A stretch of DNA of 11,391 nt from Ligaoa zhengdingensis (GTDB taxonomy: Bacteria; Bacillota; Clostridia; Oscillospirales; Ruminococcaceae), in assembly GCF_014384885.1 (NCBI RefSeq), contig NZ_JACRST010000038.1, forward strand, positions 1-11,391. The letters are read 5' to 3'. The notes beneath the pieces were generated by a model that had not been told where the DNA came from, made no database searches, and worked only from the letters and a program-made list of their open reading frames with translations. Below are positions 1 through 6,377 of this stretch, piece by piece. Within the stretch, counting starts at the first letter, position 1. Each line of letters begins with the position of its first letter. A program made the position numbers and the translations under genes.

Positions 1-918
1 GGTCTCTCTGTTATCCCTCCCTCTCAGAACAAGGGCATGGGCTACAAGGAGTACACCGAAGCCAAACGCGGCACGAGCTGGAAGCAGAAACTCAAGCAGA
101 CCATCGACCGGCTTGTCATCACGGCGAAGGACTACGATGACTTTCTGCGGCTCATGCAGGAAGCCGGTTATGAAATCAAGACTGGCAAATACATCTCCTT
201 CCGCGCTGAAGGTCAGGAGCGGTTTACAAGGTCTAAAACTATCGGTGAAAACTACACCGAGGAACGCATCAAGGAGCGGATTGCCGGACGGACGCCCCGA
301 AGAAGTCAGAGACAGACCACGCCGAAGCGCATCTCTCTCATCGGAGATATTCAGGAGCGGATTAGGCTTATCGACAGCAAGGGTTACGAGCATAAAGCAA
401 AGCTCACTATCCTCAAGGAAGCGGCACGGACACTCAACTATCTCACGGAAAACAATCTGCTTCAATACGCCGATCTTGAGAAGAAGGTTGAGGATGTTCA
501 CGGTTCCTATGACCGTACCGGCAAGGAACTGAAAGGCGTTGAAGCACGTCTGCGGGAAGTCCAGCCGCTCATCAAAAATATCTCCAACTACCAGCGGCTC
601 AAGCCTGTATATGATGCCTTCCAGAAGGCAAAAGACAAGCCGGGGTTCAAGGCAAAGCATGAGGCAGAGCTTGTGATCTTTGAGGCGGCGCGGAGTACGC
701 TTCTTGCCATGCAGGGCGATGAAAAACTGCCGAGCTTGAAGACACTGCAAGCGGAACAGCAGCGACTTCTTGAAGAGCAGCAACGGCTCTATGATGAACG
801 TGCGAAGCTCAAAAAAGAAGCGAAGCACATAGAGACGATCAAGTCTAATGTTGATACGTTTCTCGCTCCTTCTGTTGACCATGACCGTGATCATCTGCGC
901 AGCACACAGCGCGAATAA
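1..918 (+). CDS. Relaxase / mobilization protein, C-terminal part (5' end outside window)
   Basis: The frame is open from base 1, so the first ATG at 37 is internal and the gene starts upstream; 305 residues are visible. The stretch from G-T-S-W-K through the F-L-R-L-M-Q-E-A-G-Y-E segment, K-Y-I-S-F-R and G-Q-E-R-F-T-R-S-K-T to E-R-I-K-E-R-I is typical of relaxases of Tn1549-like conjugative elements of Bacillota. These nick the transfer origin and lead the strand into the recipient. The rest (about residues 100-290) is rich in Lys, Glu, Gln and Arg and looks like a helical, coiled-coil C-terminal region. The catalytic tyrosine and the metal-binding histidines would lie upstream of the window and cannot be checked. 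The gene shows that the restriction locus travels as cargo in, or beside, a transfer module. Family assignment is by recognition of the conserved block. Confidence 0.82.
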   Translation, partial: GLSVIPPSQNKGMGYKEYTEAKRGTSWKQKLKQTIDRLVITAKDYDDFLRLMQEAGYEIKTGKYISFRAEGQERFTRSKTIGENYTEERIKERIAGRTPRRSQRQTTPKRISLIGDIQERIRLIDSKGYEHKAKLTILKEAARTLNYLTENNLLQYADLEKKVEDVHGSYDRTGKELKGVEARLREVQPLIKNISNYQRLKPVYDAFQKAKDKPGFKAKHEAELVIFEAARSTLLAMQGDEKLPSLKTLQAEQQRLLEEQQRLYDERAKLKKEAKHIETIKSNVDTFLAPSVDHDRDHLRSTQRE

Positions 919-929
919 TCTCTTCAAAA

Positions 930-963
930 GCAGGGCATCTTCTGTTGACCGGAGATGCCCTGC
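930..963 (+). terminator. Hairpin after relaxase gene, possible terminator
   Basis: The arm GCAGGGCATCT (930-940) pairs perfectly with AGATGCCCTGC (953-963). Two further inner pairs, one of them G-T, leave a loop of about 8 bases. It begins 12 bases after the relaxase stop codon. No run of T follows, so it is not a classical intrinsic terminator; it may act as a transcript 3'-end stabiliser or a weak terminator. Confidence 0.5.
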
Positions 964-1017
964 ATCCTTGAGAGAAGGTTCGAGAAGTTGAAACTTTTTC
1001 TTTAATTTTTGCATCAT

Positions 1018-1056
1018 CGGATTGCTTTTGAGAATGAAATCCGGTATAATATTATA
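1018..1056. promoter_or_regulatory. Possible operator: inverted repeats over the promoter
   Basis: Two dyad elements overlap the promoter. CGGATT (1018-1023) and AATCCG (1038-1043) form an inverted repeat spanning the -35 box. TATAATATTATA (1045-1056) is a perfect 12-base palindrome covering the -10 box. Because the next gene encodes a small HTH protein, these are reasonable autoregulation sites, but AT-rich palindromes at a -10 box can arise by chance. Confidence 0.3.
1022..1050 (+). promoter_or_regulatory. Sigma-A-type promoter for the XRE gene and possibly the restriction operon
   Basis: A perfect -10 box TATAAT (1045-1050) lies 17 bases after TTGCTT (1022-1027), a partial match to TTGACA. 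Transcription would start near 1057, about 38 bases before the chosen start of the small regulator gene. This is the only strong promoter I can see before hsdM, so it may also supply hsdM by read-through. Confidence 0.62.
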
Positions 1057-1094
1057 AGCGATGTTGAATGCAAGCAAGTGAAAGGATGGTTGCC

Positions 1095-1307
1095 GTGCGC
1101 ATAAGCTATAAGAAACTATGGATGCTTCTTCTGGAACGCGACATAAAGAGGGCTTCTCTACGACATGAGGTAGGGCTGTCTGCCGGAACATGGACAAAAC
1201 TGAATAAGGGGGAAGAAGTGTCCCTCTCTATTTTGCTGCGCATTTGTGATTACCTGAACTGTGACATCGGAGATATATGTGAGGCTGTGCGAACGGACAA
1301 GAACTGA
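1095..1307 (+). CDS. Small XRE/Cro-type HTH transcriptional regulator
   Basis: The 70-residue product is little more than one Cro/C1-type helix-turn-helix domain. Its second and third helices fall at about residues 20-27 and 29-37 (S-L-R-H-E-V-G-L-S, then G-T-W-T-K-L-N-K-G), followed by L-L-R-I-C-D-Y-L-N-C-D-I-G-D-I, the usual C-terminal signature of this compact family. I chose GTG at 1095 because the AAAGG at 1081-1085 lies 9 bases before it and because relatives normally begin M-x-I-S-Y-x-K-L-W. The in-frame ATGs at 1068 and 1086 are poorly placed relative to that ribosome binding site. The gene stands alone between the relaxase and hsdM, behind its own promoter. It could be a repressor or controller of the restriction operon, or a leftover regulator of the host element. 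The target is unknown. Confidence 0.85.
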   Translation: MRISYKKLWMLLLERDIKRASLRHEVGLSAGTWTKLNKGEEVSLSILLRICDYLNCDIGDICEAVRTDKN

Positions 1308-1318
1308 GTCCGGTTTTT
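1294..1318 (+). terminator. Weak hairpin plus T-run at end of XRE gene
   Basis: CGGAC (1294-1298) pairs with GTCCG (1308-1312) across a 9-base loop that contains the stop codon, and GTTTTT follows. With a five-pair stem it would be a weak or leaky intrinsic terminator, which would still allow some read-through into hsdM. Confidence 0.3.
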
Positions 1319-1372
1319 CGTACAGCTCTTTTTGTAAAATAGGTTAGATAAATACATAGGGAGGATTTTGAT

Positions 1373-2947
1373 ATGGCACGAGCCGCATCGGCACCGAAGA
1401 AGGAGATTTCTATGGAGGAAGCTCTGTGGAAGTCCGCAGACAAACTTCGTGGTTCTGTTGAACCAGCAGAATACAAGCACGTCGTTCTCAGCCTTTTCTT
1501 CTTGAAGTTTGCCAGCGATAAGTTTGAGGCACAAAGGAAAGCTATTTCTGAAAAATACGGTGAGAAGTTTGTTGACAATGTTGCCTTCTATACGAAGGAC
1601 AACGTGTTCTTCCTGCCTGAGATCAGCCGTTGGTCTTTCATCATGGAGAATGCGAAACAGGATGACATTGCGCTGAAAATCGACACCGCCCTCTATACGA
1701 TTGAGAAAGCGAATCCCGCACTGAAAGGCGCACTGCCGGACAACTACTACTCACGTCTTCACATCGACACAGCAAAGCTGGCATCACTGCTGGACGAGAT
1801 TGATAAGATCAACACCGGCGATAAAGAGAATGACATTATCGGACGAGTCTACGAATACTTCCTGAGTAAATTTGCACTTGCAGAAGGCAAAGGTAAGGGC
1901 GAGTTCTATACGCCGAAGTGCATTGTCAATTTGATTGCGGAAATGATCGAGCCGTATGACGGTATTCTCTATGACCCTTGCTGCGGTTCTGGCGGTATGT
2001 TCGTGCAGTCAATGAAGTTCGTGGAGGCACATCACGGCAACAAGAAGAAGGTCTCTATCTATGGTCAGGAATATACAAACACGACGTACAAGCTGTGCAA
2101 AATGAATCTGGCTATTCGCGGCATCTCTGCAAACCTCGGAGAAATGGCAGCGAACACATTCACCAATGACCAGCACAAGGACCTCAAGGCAGATTACATT
2201 ATGGCAAACCCGCCTTTTAATCAGAAAGAATGGCGTGGTGATAATGAGCTGATTGATGATCCGCGCTGGGACGGCTATGAAGTTCCGCCGACGAGTAACG
2301 CAAACTATGGCTGGATTCTGAACATTGTTTCAAAGCTCTCTCAGAACGGTGTTGCCGGTTTCCTGCTTGCAAACGGCGCACTATCTGACGATGGTACAGA
2401 GCTGAAAATCCGCCGTCAGCTCATCGAGAACAATCTCGTCGAAGCAATCATCATCCTTCCCCGCAACCTCTTCTACACCACCGACATCAGCGTTACGCTT
2501 TGGATTCTGAACAAGAATAAAAAGGCTCGTGTGGTTGAAGAAAACGGAGAGGTAAAACGCTTCCGTAACCGTGAGCGCGAGATCCTTTTCATGGACTTGC
2601 GGCAAATGGGAAGCCCTTATGAAAAGAAGTATATTGAGCTGACAGAAGAAGACCGTGCAAAAGTCACGGGCGTCTATCACGCATGGCAGCAGGAAGGCTA
2701 TGAAGAAACTTATCAGAATGTGCCTGAATTTTGTTACAGCGCATCCTTCGATGAGGTTGCTGAAAAGGGCTTTACCCTTGTTCCGAGCCGTTACATTGAG
2801 TTTGTAAACCGCGATGAGAACATCGACTTTGATACAAAAATGAAGACGCTGCAAAGTGAACTGCGTGATCTGCTCATTGCAGAAGAAAAGTCAAAGGCAG
2901 ACCTGTTGACCGTGTTTAAGGAGCTGGGCTATGAAATCGAATTATGA
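1373..2947 (+). CDS. hsdM: Type I restriction-modification DNA methyltransferase subunit HsdM
   Basis: HsdM transfers a methyl group from S-adenosylmethionine to adenine N6 and, with HsdS, forms the modification enzyme and the core of the restriction complex. The 524-residue product has the helical HsdM N-terminal domain (about 10-150: E-A-L-W-K-S-A-D-K-L-R-G, then L-S-L-F-F-L-K-F). The SAM-binding motif is D-P-C-C-G-S-G-G at 201-208, and the catalytic motif N-P-P-F is at 279-282, as expected for an N6-adenine methylase. The length is close to the roughly 520 residues of type IC enzymes such as EcoR124I. GGGAGGA (1359-1365) lies 7 bases before the ATG. The 3' end overlaps the first hsdS by 17 bases, implying translational coupling. 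I see no convincing dedicated promoter; a TAAAAT at 1335-1340 lacks a good -35 box. Confidence 0.97.
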   Translation: MARAASAPKKEISMEEALWKSADKLRGSVEPAEYKHVVLSLFFLKFASDKFEAQRKAISEKYGEKFVDNVAFYTKDNVFFLPEISRWSFIMENAKQDDIALKIDTALYTIEKANPALKGALPDNYYSRLHIDTAKLASLLDEIDKINTGDKENDIIGRVYEYFLSKFALAEGKGKGEFYTPKCIVNLIAEMIEPYDGILYDPCCGSGGMFVQSMKFVEAHHGNKKKVSIYGQEYTNTTYKLCKMNLAIRGISANLGEMAANTFTNDQHKDLKADYIMANPPFNQKEWRGDNELIDDPRWDGYEVPPTSNANYGWILNIVSKLSQNGVAGFLLANGALSDDGTELKIRRQLIENNLVEAIIILPRNLFYTTDISVTLWILNKNKKARVVEENGEVKRFRNREREILFMDLRQMGSPYEKKYIELTEEDRAKVTGVYHAWQQEGYEETYQNVPEFCYSASFDEVAEKGFTLVPSRYIEFVNRDENIDFDTKMKTLQSELRDLLIAEEKSKADLLTVFKELGYEIEL

Positions 2948-3455
2948 ACCTCTTGGTAAACACATTCGGCTTGTTGATTATCGAAACTCCGAGGAAGTCA
3001 CCAGCACTGTTCTTGGCATAAGCATCGACAAAGAGTTTATGCCTTCCGTCGCAAATGTAATTGGCACAGATTTGAGTCGGTATAAACTGATCAGCAAGGG
3101 GCTATTTGCCTGTAACCCAATGCACGTTGGACGCGATGAACGTCTTCCGATTGCGCTCTATGAGAAAGGCAGCCCTGCAATAGTTTCTCCGGCGTATTTC
3201 ATGTTTGAGATTATTGACCGCGATGTCTTAAACGAAGAGTATTTGATGATGTGGTTTCGTAGACCGGAGTTTGACCGTGAGTGCTGGTTCATGACGGACG
3301 GCAGTGTTCGAGGCGGAATTACATGGGACGATCTTTGCCGTATAAAGCTCCCTGTTCCCTCCTATGCGAGACAATGTGAGATCGTCGAGTCCTACCGTGC
3401 AATTACCGACCGCATTGCTTTGAAGAGAGCGGAAAATGATAATTTAGCGGCTTGA
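2931..3455 (+). CDS. hsdS: Half-length HsdS: first target-recognition domain plus central linker, truncated at the inversion site
   Basis: HsdS gives a type I enzyme its DNA specificity through two target-recognition domains (TRDs) separated by conserved helices. This copy has only the first half: a TRD at about residues 1-130, then the central conserved segment (I-K-L-P-V-P-S through I-T-D-R-I-A-L-K-R), ending N-D-N-L-A-A at residue 174. The stop lies at the right edge of recombination site A. The segment aligns along its length with the start of the hsdS at 5208-6377, and N-D-N-L falls at residues 169-172 in both. The TRD itself differs (F-A-C-N-P-M-H here, F-T-Y-I-P-D-T there), so the target sequence should differ. 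GGAG (2920-2923) precedes the ATG by 7 bases, inside the end of hsdM. The missing half lies backwards just downstream. In this orientation the gene makes either an inactive fragment or a half-subunit able to dimerise. Confidence 0.9.
   Translation: MKSNYEPLGKHIRLVDYRNSEEVTSTVLGISIDKEFMPSVANVIGTDLSRYKLISKGLFACNPMHVGRDERLPIALYEKGSPAIVSPAYFMFEIIDRDVLNEEYLMMWFRRPEFDRECWFMTDGSVRGGITWDDLCRIKLPVPSYARQCEIVESYRAITDRIALKRAENDNLAA
3431..3453 (+). repeat. Recombination site A (+ orientation)
   Basis: This 23-base site ends the half-length hsdS. Its core AAATGATAATTTAG is at 3434-3447. It is a perfect 23-base inverted match to site C (6376-6398). It matches site B (4105-4126) in inverted orientation over 18 bases (3434-3451) and in 21 of 22 bases when extended. 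In frame it encodes E-N-D-N-L-A-A; on the other strand it supplies the TAA stop of the backward cassette. Confidence 0.88.
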
Positions 3456-4088
3456 TAACTGTGTTATTAAAGTATTGCGAGCATCTATTAGCTGCTGTAT
3501 TTCTGTTTGATTCAATAGGCGAACCCGCTCTATTTGAGATAATGAGTATGTTAAGATATTCATGGATGATTCACACGGCAAATATACCGGCAGCCCGCAT
3601 TGCTTTGTAATTCCAATGTAAGCTCGTGTACTTCCGCCACCTGCAAAGGCTTCCAGCGTTGACTGGAAATAGCTTGACTCGAAATAGTAACGTAAATAAA
3701 CGTTGCTCAGTCCTTTATGGACACGATAGTATGTAACTTGCGGGGTCAAGATAATGTATTCGTAACCTTCGGGAACAATAGCAGTTCTACCAAGAGTTGC
3801 CTTGTGTGTTAACAGAACATCATCCGGTCGGGCAAATCCTTTCCTAAGAGTTTTTGCTTGCTTTTCTGTAATAAAGGCGCATTGAGACAGATCAACGAAC
3901 CCATCGGACAGATTGTTTGCCATAACAAAGGGAATACCTGTGGCTACATAGTCGCTTGCCTTGGGATGAAGTTCTCCGTGATTCCCGTCCATAGGCGGAT
4001 CAATGTACTTTTTATCAATGAGGTCTTGCACGGTATATTTTGTCCACGGATTACCGTTTTGGGCATCTGAACGGTATTGGTCATACAT
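3444..4088 (-). CDS. hsdS: Silent inverted HsdS cassette: second target-recognition domain and C-terminal helices
   Basis: Read on the - strand, this is the second half of an HsdS: a TRD (about residues 10-165 of the 214 from the ATG at 4088; W-T-K-Y-T-V-Q-D-L-I opens it) and C-terminal helices ending I-D-A-R-N-T-L-I-T-Q-L-S-S-R. The stop is inside site A. The ATG at 4088 has no ribosome binding site. The frame stays open further upstream through site B to a stop at 4131-4133, reading V-N-D-N-L-A-A-Q-C-S-C-V before that Met. This is the same linker that ends the half-length hsdS. The cassette therefore looks silent as it stands and would be expressed only after inversion. To the eye it is more AT-rich than hsdM or hsdR, consistent with separate acquisition; I did not count composition. 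Confidence 0.88.
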   Translation of the reverse strand: MYDQYRSDAQNGNPWTKYTVQDLIDKKYIDPPMDGNHGELHPKASDYVATGIPFVMANNLSDGFVDLSQCAFITEKQAKTLRKGFARPDDVLLTHKATLGRTAIVPEGYEYIILTPQVTYYRVHKGLSNVYLRYYFESSYFQSTLEAFAGGGSTRAYIGITKQCGLPVYLPCESSMNILTYSLSQIERVRLLNQTEIQQLIDARNTLITQLSSR

Positions 4089-4104
4089 GACGCAAGAACA
4101 TTGT

Positions 4105-4126
4105 GCCGCTAAATTATCATTTACCG
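4105..4126 (-). repeat. Recombination site B (- orientation)
   Basis: The reverse complement of 4105-4122 equals 3434-3451 of site A exactly (18 bases). Extending to 4126 gives 21 of 22 matches, the one mismatch at 4123. The core is at 4109-4122. It marks the upstream edge of the backward hsdS cassette and lies 88 bases before the recombinase start codon. Confidence 0.87.
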
Positions 4127-4132
4127 TCCATT

Positions 4133-4175
4133 ACTCTCACCAGTGGCGAGAGTTTTACCCTAAGAACTGCCACTG
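4133..4175 (+). promoter_or_regulatory. Overlapping hairpins in the recombinase leader
   Basis: ACTCTC (4133-4138) can pair with GAGAGT (4148-4153), followed by TTT. Alternatively CAGTGGC (4141-4147) can pair with GCCACTG (4169-4175), with additional inner pairs at 4151-4156 and 4163-4168. The two structures share bases 4141-4153 and cannot form together. They could be an attenuator-like leader or accessory recombinase-binding sites. No convincing promoter was seen between site B and the recombinase gene. Confidence 0.3.
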
Positions 4176-4214
4176 AAAAGTCGTTCTCTGAGAATATTCA
4201 AAGGAGACACGACA

Positions 4215-5198
4215 ATGAAAGAACAACTAATTCAAGAAGTGCAGCGTCAGATGCTTCCGTTTCTGAACAACGCACAATTAAAACAGCTTCAAAGCGTCCT
4301 TGAAGGGGTGCTGAGTGGCGTAGAGCTAAGTCACAGCGCGGACATGGTAGAAAGCGCAAAGGTCGATACGGTTGCCTGTTTCATCAACGCAAAACGCATT
4401 GAAGGCTGCTCAGAAAAAACCTTGAGCTATTACCGTCAGACCATTGTGTCAATGCTATCCGGCATTGACAAAGAACCACAAGAGATCGCAACTGAGGACT
4501 TGCGAAAGTACCTAACAGAGTATCAGGCAAACCGTAAGTCAAGCAAGGTCACGATAGATAATATCCGCCGCATCCTATCCAGCTACTTTTCGTGGCTTGA
4601 AGATGAGGATTACATCGTAAAAAGCCCGGTACGCCGGATCCACAAGGTAAAAACGGCAAAAGTGATCAAGGAAACCTATACCGACGAGGCATTGGAAATC
4701 ATGCGGGACAACTGCTGCAATGTCCGCGATCTCGCTATGATTGACCTTCTCGCATCCTCCGGAATGCGTGTTGGTGAGATGGTTGCCCTCAACCGCGATG
4801 ACATCAACTTCAATGAGCGAGAGTGCGTTGTTTTCGGAAAAGGGAGCAAAGAACGGATCGTCTATTTCGATGCAAGGACGAAAATCCATCTGCAAAACTA
4901 TCTGGAAAGCCGTACAGACGCCTGTTCAGCTTTGTTTGTCTCGCTGACCGCGCCGCATGACCGTTTGCAGATCGGCGGCGTAGAAAGACGGCTTCGAGAA
5001 CTGGGGAAAAGGCTGAATCTGCCTCGTGTCCATCCACATAAGTTTCGAAGAACACTGGCAACGTCTGCCATAGATAAAGGAATGCCCATAGAGCAAGTCC
5101 AGCAGCTCTTAGGGCATCAGAAAATCGACACGACCATGCACTATGCTATGGTCAAACAGCAAAACGTCAAGCTGGCACACAGAAAATACATAGGGTGA
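4215..5198 (+). CDS. Tyrosine recombinase, likely the hsdS invertase
   Basis: This 327-residue site-specific recombinase of the Xer/phage-integrase family cuts and rejoins DNA through a 3'-phosphotyrosyl intermediate. The N-terminal SAM-like DNA-binding domain covers about residues 45-140 (the T-L-S-Y-Y-R-Q-T-I segment, then I-R-R-I-L-S-S-Y-F-S-W-L). The catalytic domain follows with a full set of active-site residues: R185 in S-S-G-M-R, K209 in G-K-G-S-K-E-R, H275 and R278 in H-K-F-R-R, H301 in L-L-G-H, and Y310. AAGGAG (4201-4206) sits 8 bases before the ATG. An N-terminal extension of about 45 residues precedes the usual core-binding domain. The gene lies between two hsdS genes and within 100 bases of site B, so A-D are its probable substrates. 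It is 9 bases upstream of the full hsdS and presumably co-transcribed with it. An element integrase is less likely given its position. Confidence 0.93.
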   Translation: MKEQLIQEVQRQMLPFLNNAQLKQLQSVLEGVLSGVELSHSADMVESAKVDTVACFINAKRIEGCSEKTLSYYRQTIVSMLSGIDKEPQEIATEDLRKYLTEYQANRKSSKVTIDNIRRILSSYFSWLEDEDYIVKSPVRRIHKVKTAKVIKETYTDEALEIMRDNCCNVRDLAMIDLLASSGMRVGEMVALNRDDINFNERECVVFGKGSKERIVYFDARTKIHLQNYLESRTDACSALFVSLTAPHDRLQIGGVERRLRELGKRLNLPRVHPHKFRRTLATSAIDKGMPIEQVQQLLGHQKIDTTMHYAMVKQQNVKLAHRKYIG

Positions 5199-5207
5199 GG
5201 TGTCACA

Positions 5208-6377
5208 ATGAAAGAAGGATATAGGCTGCTTGGAGACTTCATTCGCCAAGTCGATGTCAGGAACACAGACGGAAAAGAGGAAAACCTTTTAGGTGTTTCC
5301 GTCCAAAAGATGTTCATTCCCTCTATTGCAAACACGGTTGGTACCGACTTTACGAAATACAAGGTAGTCAAACGGGGGCAGTTTACCTACATTCCAGATA
5401 CTTCTCGGCGTGGAGACAAAATTGGTATTGCTCTTCTAACGGATTATGATGAGGGGCTTGTCAGCAATATCTATACCGTTTTTGAAGTGAAAGATGAAAA
5501 CGAGCTACTGCCCGAATACCTAATGCTCTGGTTCAGCAGACCGGAGTTTGATCGTTATGCACGTTTTAAGTCTCACGGCAGCGTCCGGGAAATTATGGAC
5601 TGGGATGAAATGTGCAAGGTTGAACTGCCTGTCCCCTCTATCGAGAAGCAACGCAGCATTGTAAAGGCATACAATACGATCACGGATCGGATTGAACTCA
5701 AGCGGAAGATAAATGATAATTTAGAAGCAACTGCACAAGCAGTATTCCAAGATCAATTTGCTTCTTACTATGGGTGTGACAAGCTTCCCGAGGGTTATAG
5801 CATCGTCAGTTTGGATAGCCTCTGTACAGTCAAAGGCGGCAAACGCCTTCCTGCCGACTGTGAATTACTTGATGATCCAACAGAACACCCTTATATTCGT
5901 GTTCGTGATGTTGGCGGAAGTCGCTATGTCTGTCTCACAGACCAATTCCAATATATTGATGAAGAAACGCATCAAGCCATCTCACGATATATAGTAAACA
6001 CCGGAGATATTGTCATTTCGATTGTTGGTACAATCGGATTGCTCGGCAAGATTCATTCCTCTCTTGATAAAGCAAACCTTACTGAAAACTGCGTTAAACT
6101 CGCAGGTATTCATACGGTTACTTCCGACTATCTCTATTATACACTTTGCTATAAAAAGCAAATTAAGGAGATTGACCTTCTGACAGTCGGTGCGGTTCAA
6201 GCAAAGTTGCCTATGTACAACATCCAATCTATGAAAATCCTTGTCCCTCCGACCAAGGTGATCAGTGATTTTCAGAAGAAAATGAACGCTTTGGACGAGC
6301 AAATTGAAGCAAATACAATGGAAATCCAGAAACTTAATGAGCTTCGATCCGTTCTCCTCGCAAAACTGTCCGATTAA
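5208..6377 (+). CDS. hsdS: Type I specificity subunit HsdS, full length
   Basis: The 389-residue product has both TRDs. TRD1 covers about 1-130, followed by the central conserved helix with N-D-N-L at 169-172 and A-Q-A-V-F-Q-D-Q-F just after. TRD2 covers about 195-345 (Y-S-I-V-S-L-D-S-L-C-T-V-K-G-G-K-R onward), then C-terminal helices end L-N-E-L-R-S-V-L-L-A-K-L-S-D. The length is normal for HsdS (about 400). It brings HsdM and HsdR to a two-part recognition sequence. The start is ATG 5208, with a GTGAGG at 5195-5200 that overlaps the recombinase stop. Site D lies inside the central linker codons and site C overlaps the stop codon, so TRD2 is itself an invertible cassette, currently in the expressed orientation. 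If it flipped, the gene would end N-D-N-L-A-A plus stop, just like the copy at 2931. The recognition sequence cannot be read from the protein by eye. Confidence 0.95.
   Translation: MKEGYRLLGDFIRQVDVRNTDGKEENLLGVSVQKMFIPSIANTVGTDFTKYKVVKRGQFTYIPDTSRRGDKIGIALLTDYDEGLVSNIYTVFEVKDENELLPEYLMLWFSRPEFDRYARFKSHGSVREIMDWDEMCKVELPVPSIEKQRSIVKAYNTITDRIELKRKINDNLEATAQAVFQDQFASYYGCDKLPEGYSIVSLDSLCTVKGGKRLPADCELLDDPTEHPYIRVRDVGGSRYVCLTDQFQYIDEETHQAISRYIVNTGDIVISIVGTIGLLGKIHSSLDKANLTENCVKLAGIHTVTSDYLYYTLCYKKQIKEIDLLTVGAVQAKLPMYNIQSMKILVPPTKVISDFQKKMNALDEQIEANTMEIQKLNELRSVLLAKLSD
5711..5728 (+). repeat. Recombination site D (+ orientation, diverged)
   Basis: It carries the core AAATGATAATTTAG (5711-5724), identical to site A. 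The flank reads AAGC instead of CGGC, so 16 of the 18 bases shared by A and B match. It encodes N-D-N-L-E-A in the middle of the full-length HsdS, in the same frame phase as site A in the other hsdS. Confidence 0.75.

Noticed and set aside
869..950. The 12-base sequence CTTCTGTTGACC occurs twice, at 869-880 (relaxase end) and 939-950 (hairpin loop region).
   Set aside because: Only two copies, no flanking duplication and no matching gene boundary; probably chance or an old small duplication.
1228..1578. Open frames on the - strand across the XRE/hsdM junction.
   Set aside because: They cover the real promoter-proximal region and hsdM start, have no ribosome binding site and resemble no family; shadows of + strand genes.
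4103..4303. A short + strand open frame running from site B into the recombinase start.
   Set aside because: It overlaps the recombinase in another frame and spans the leader hairpins; no ribosome binding site or family resemblance.
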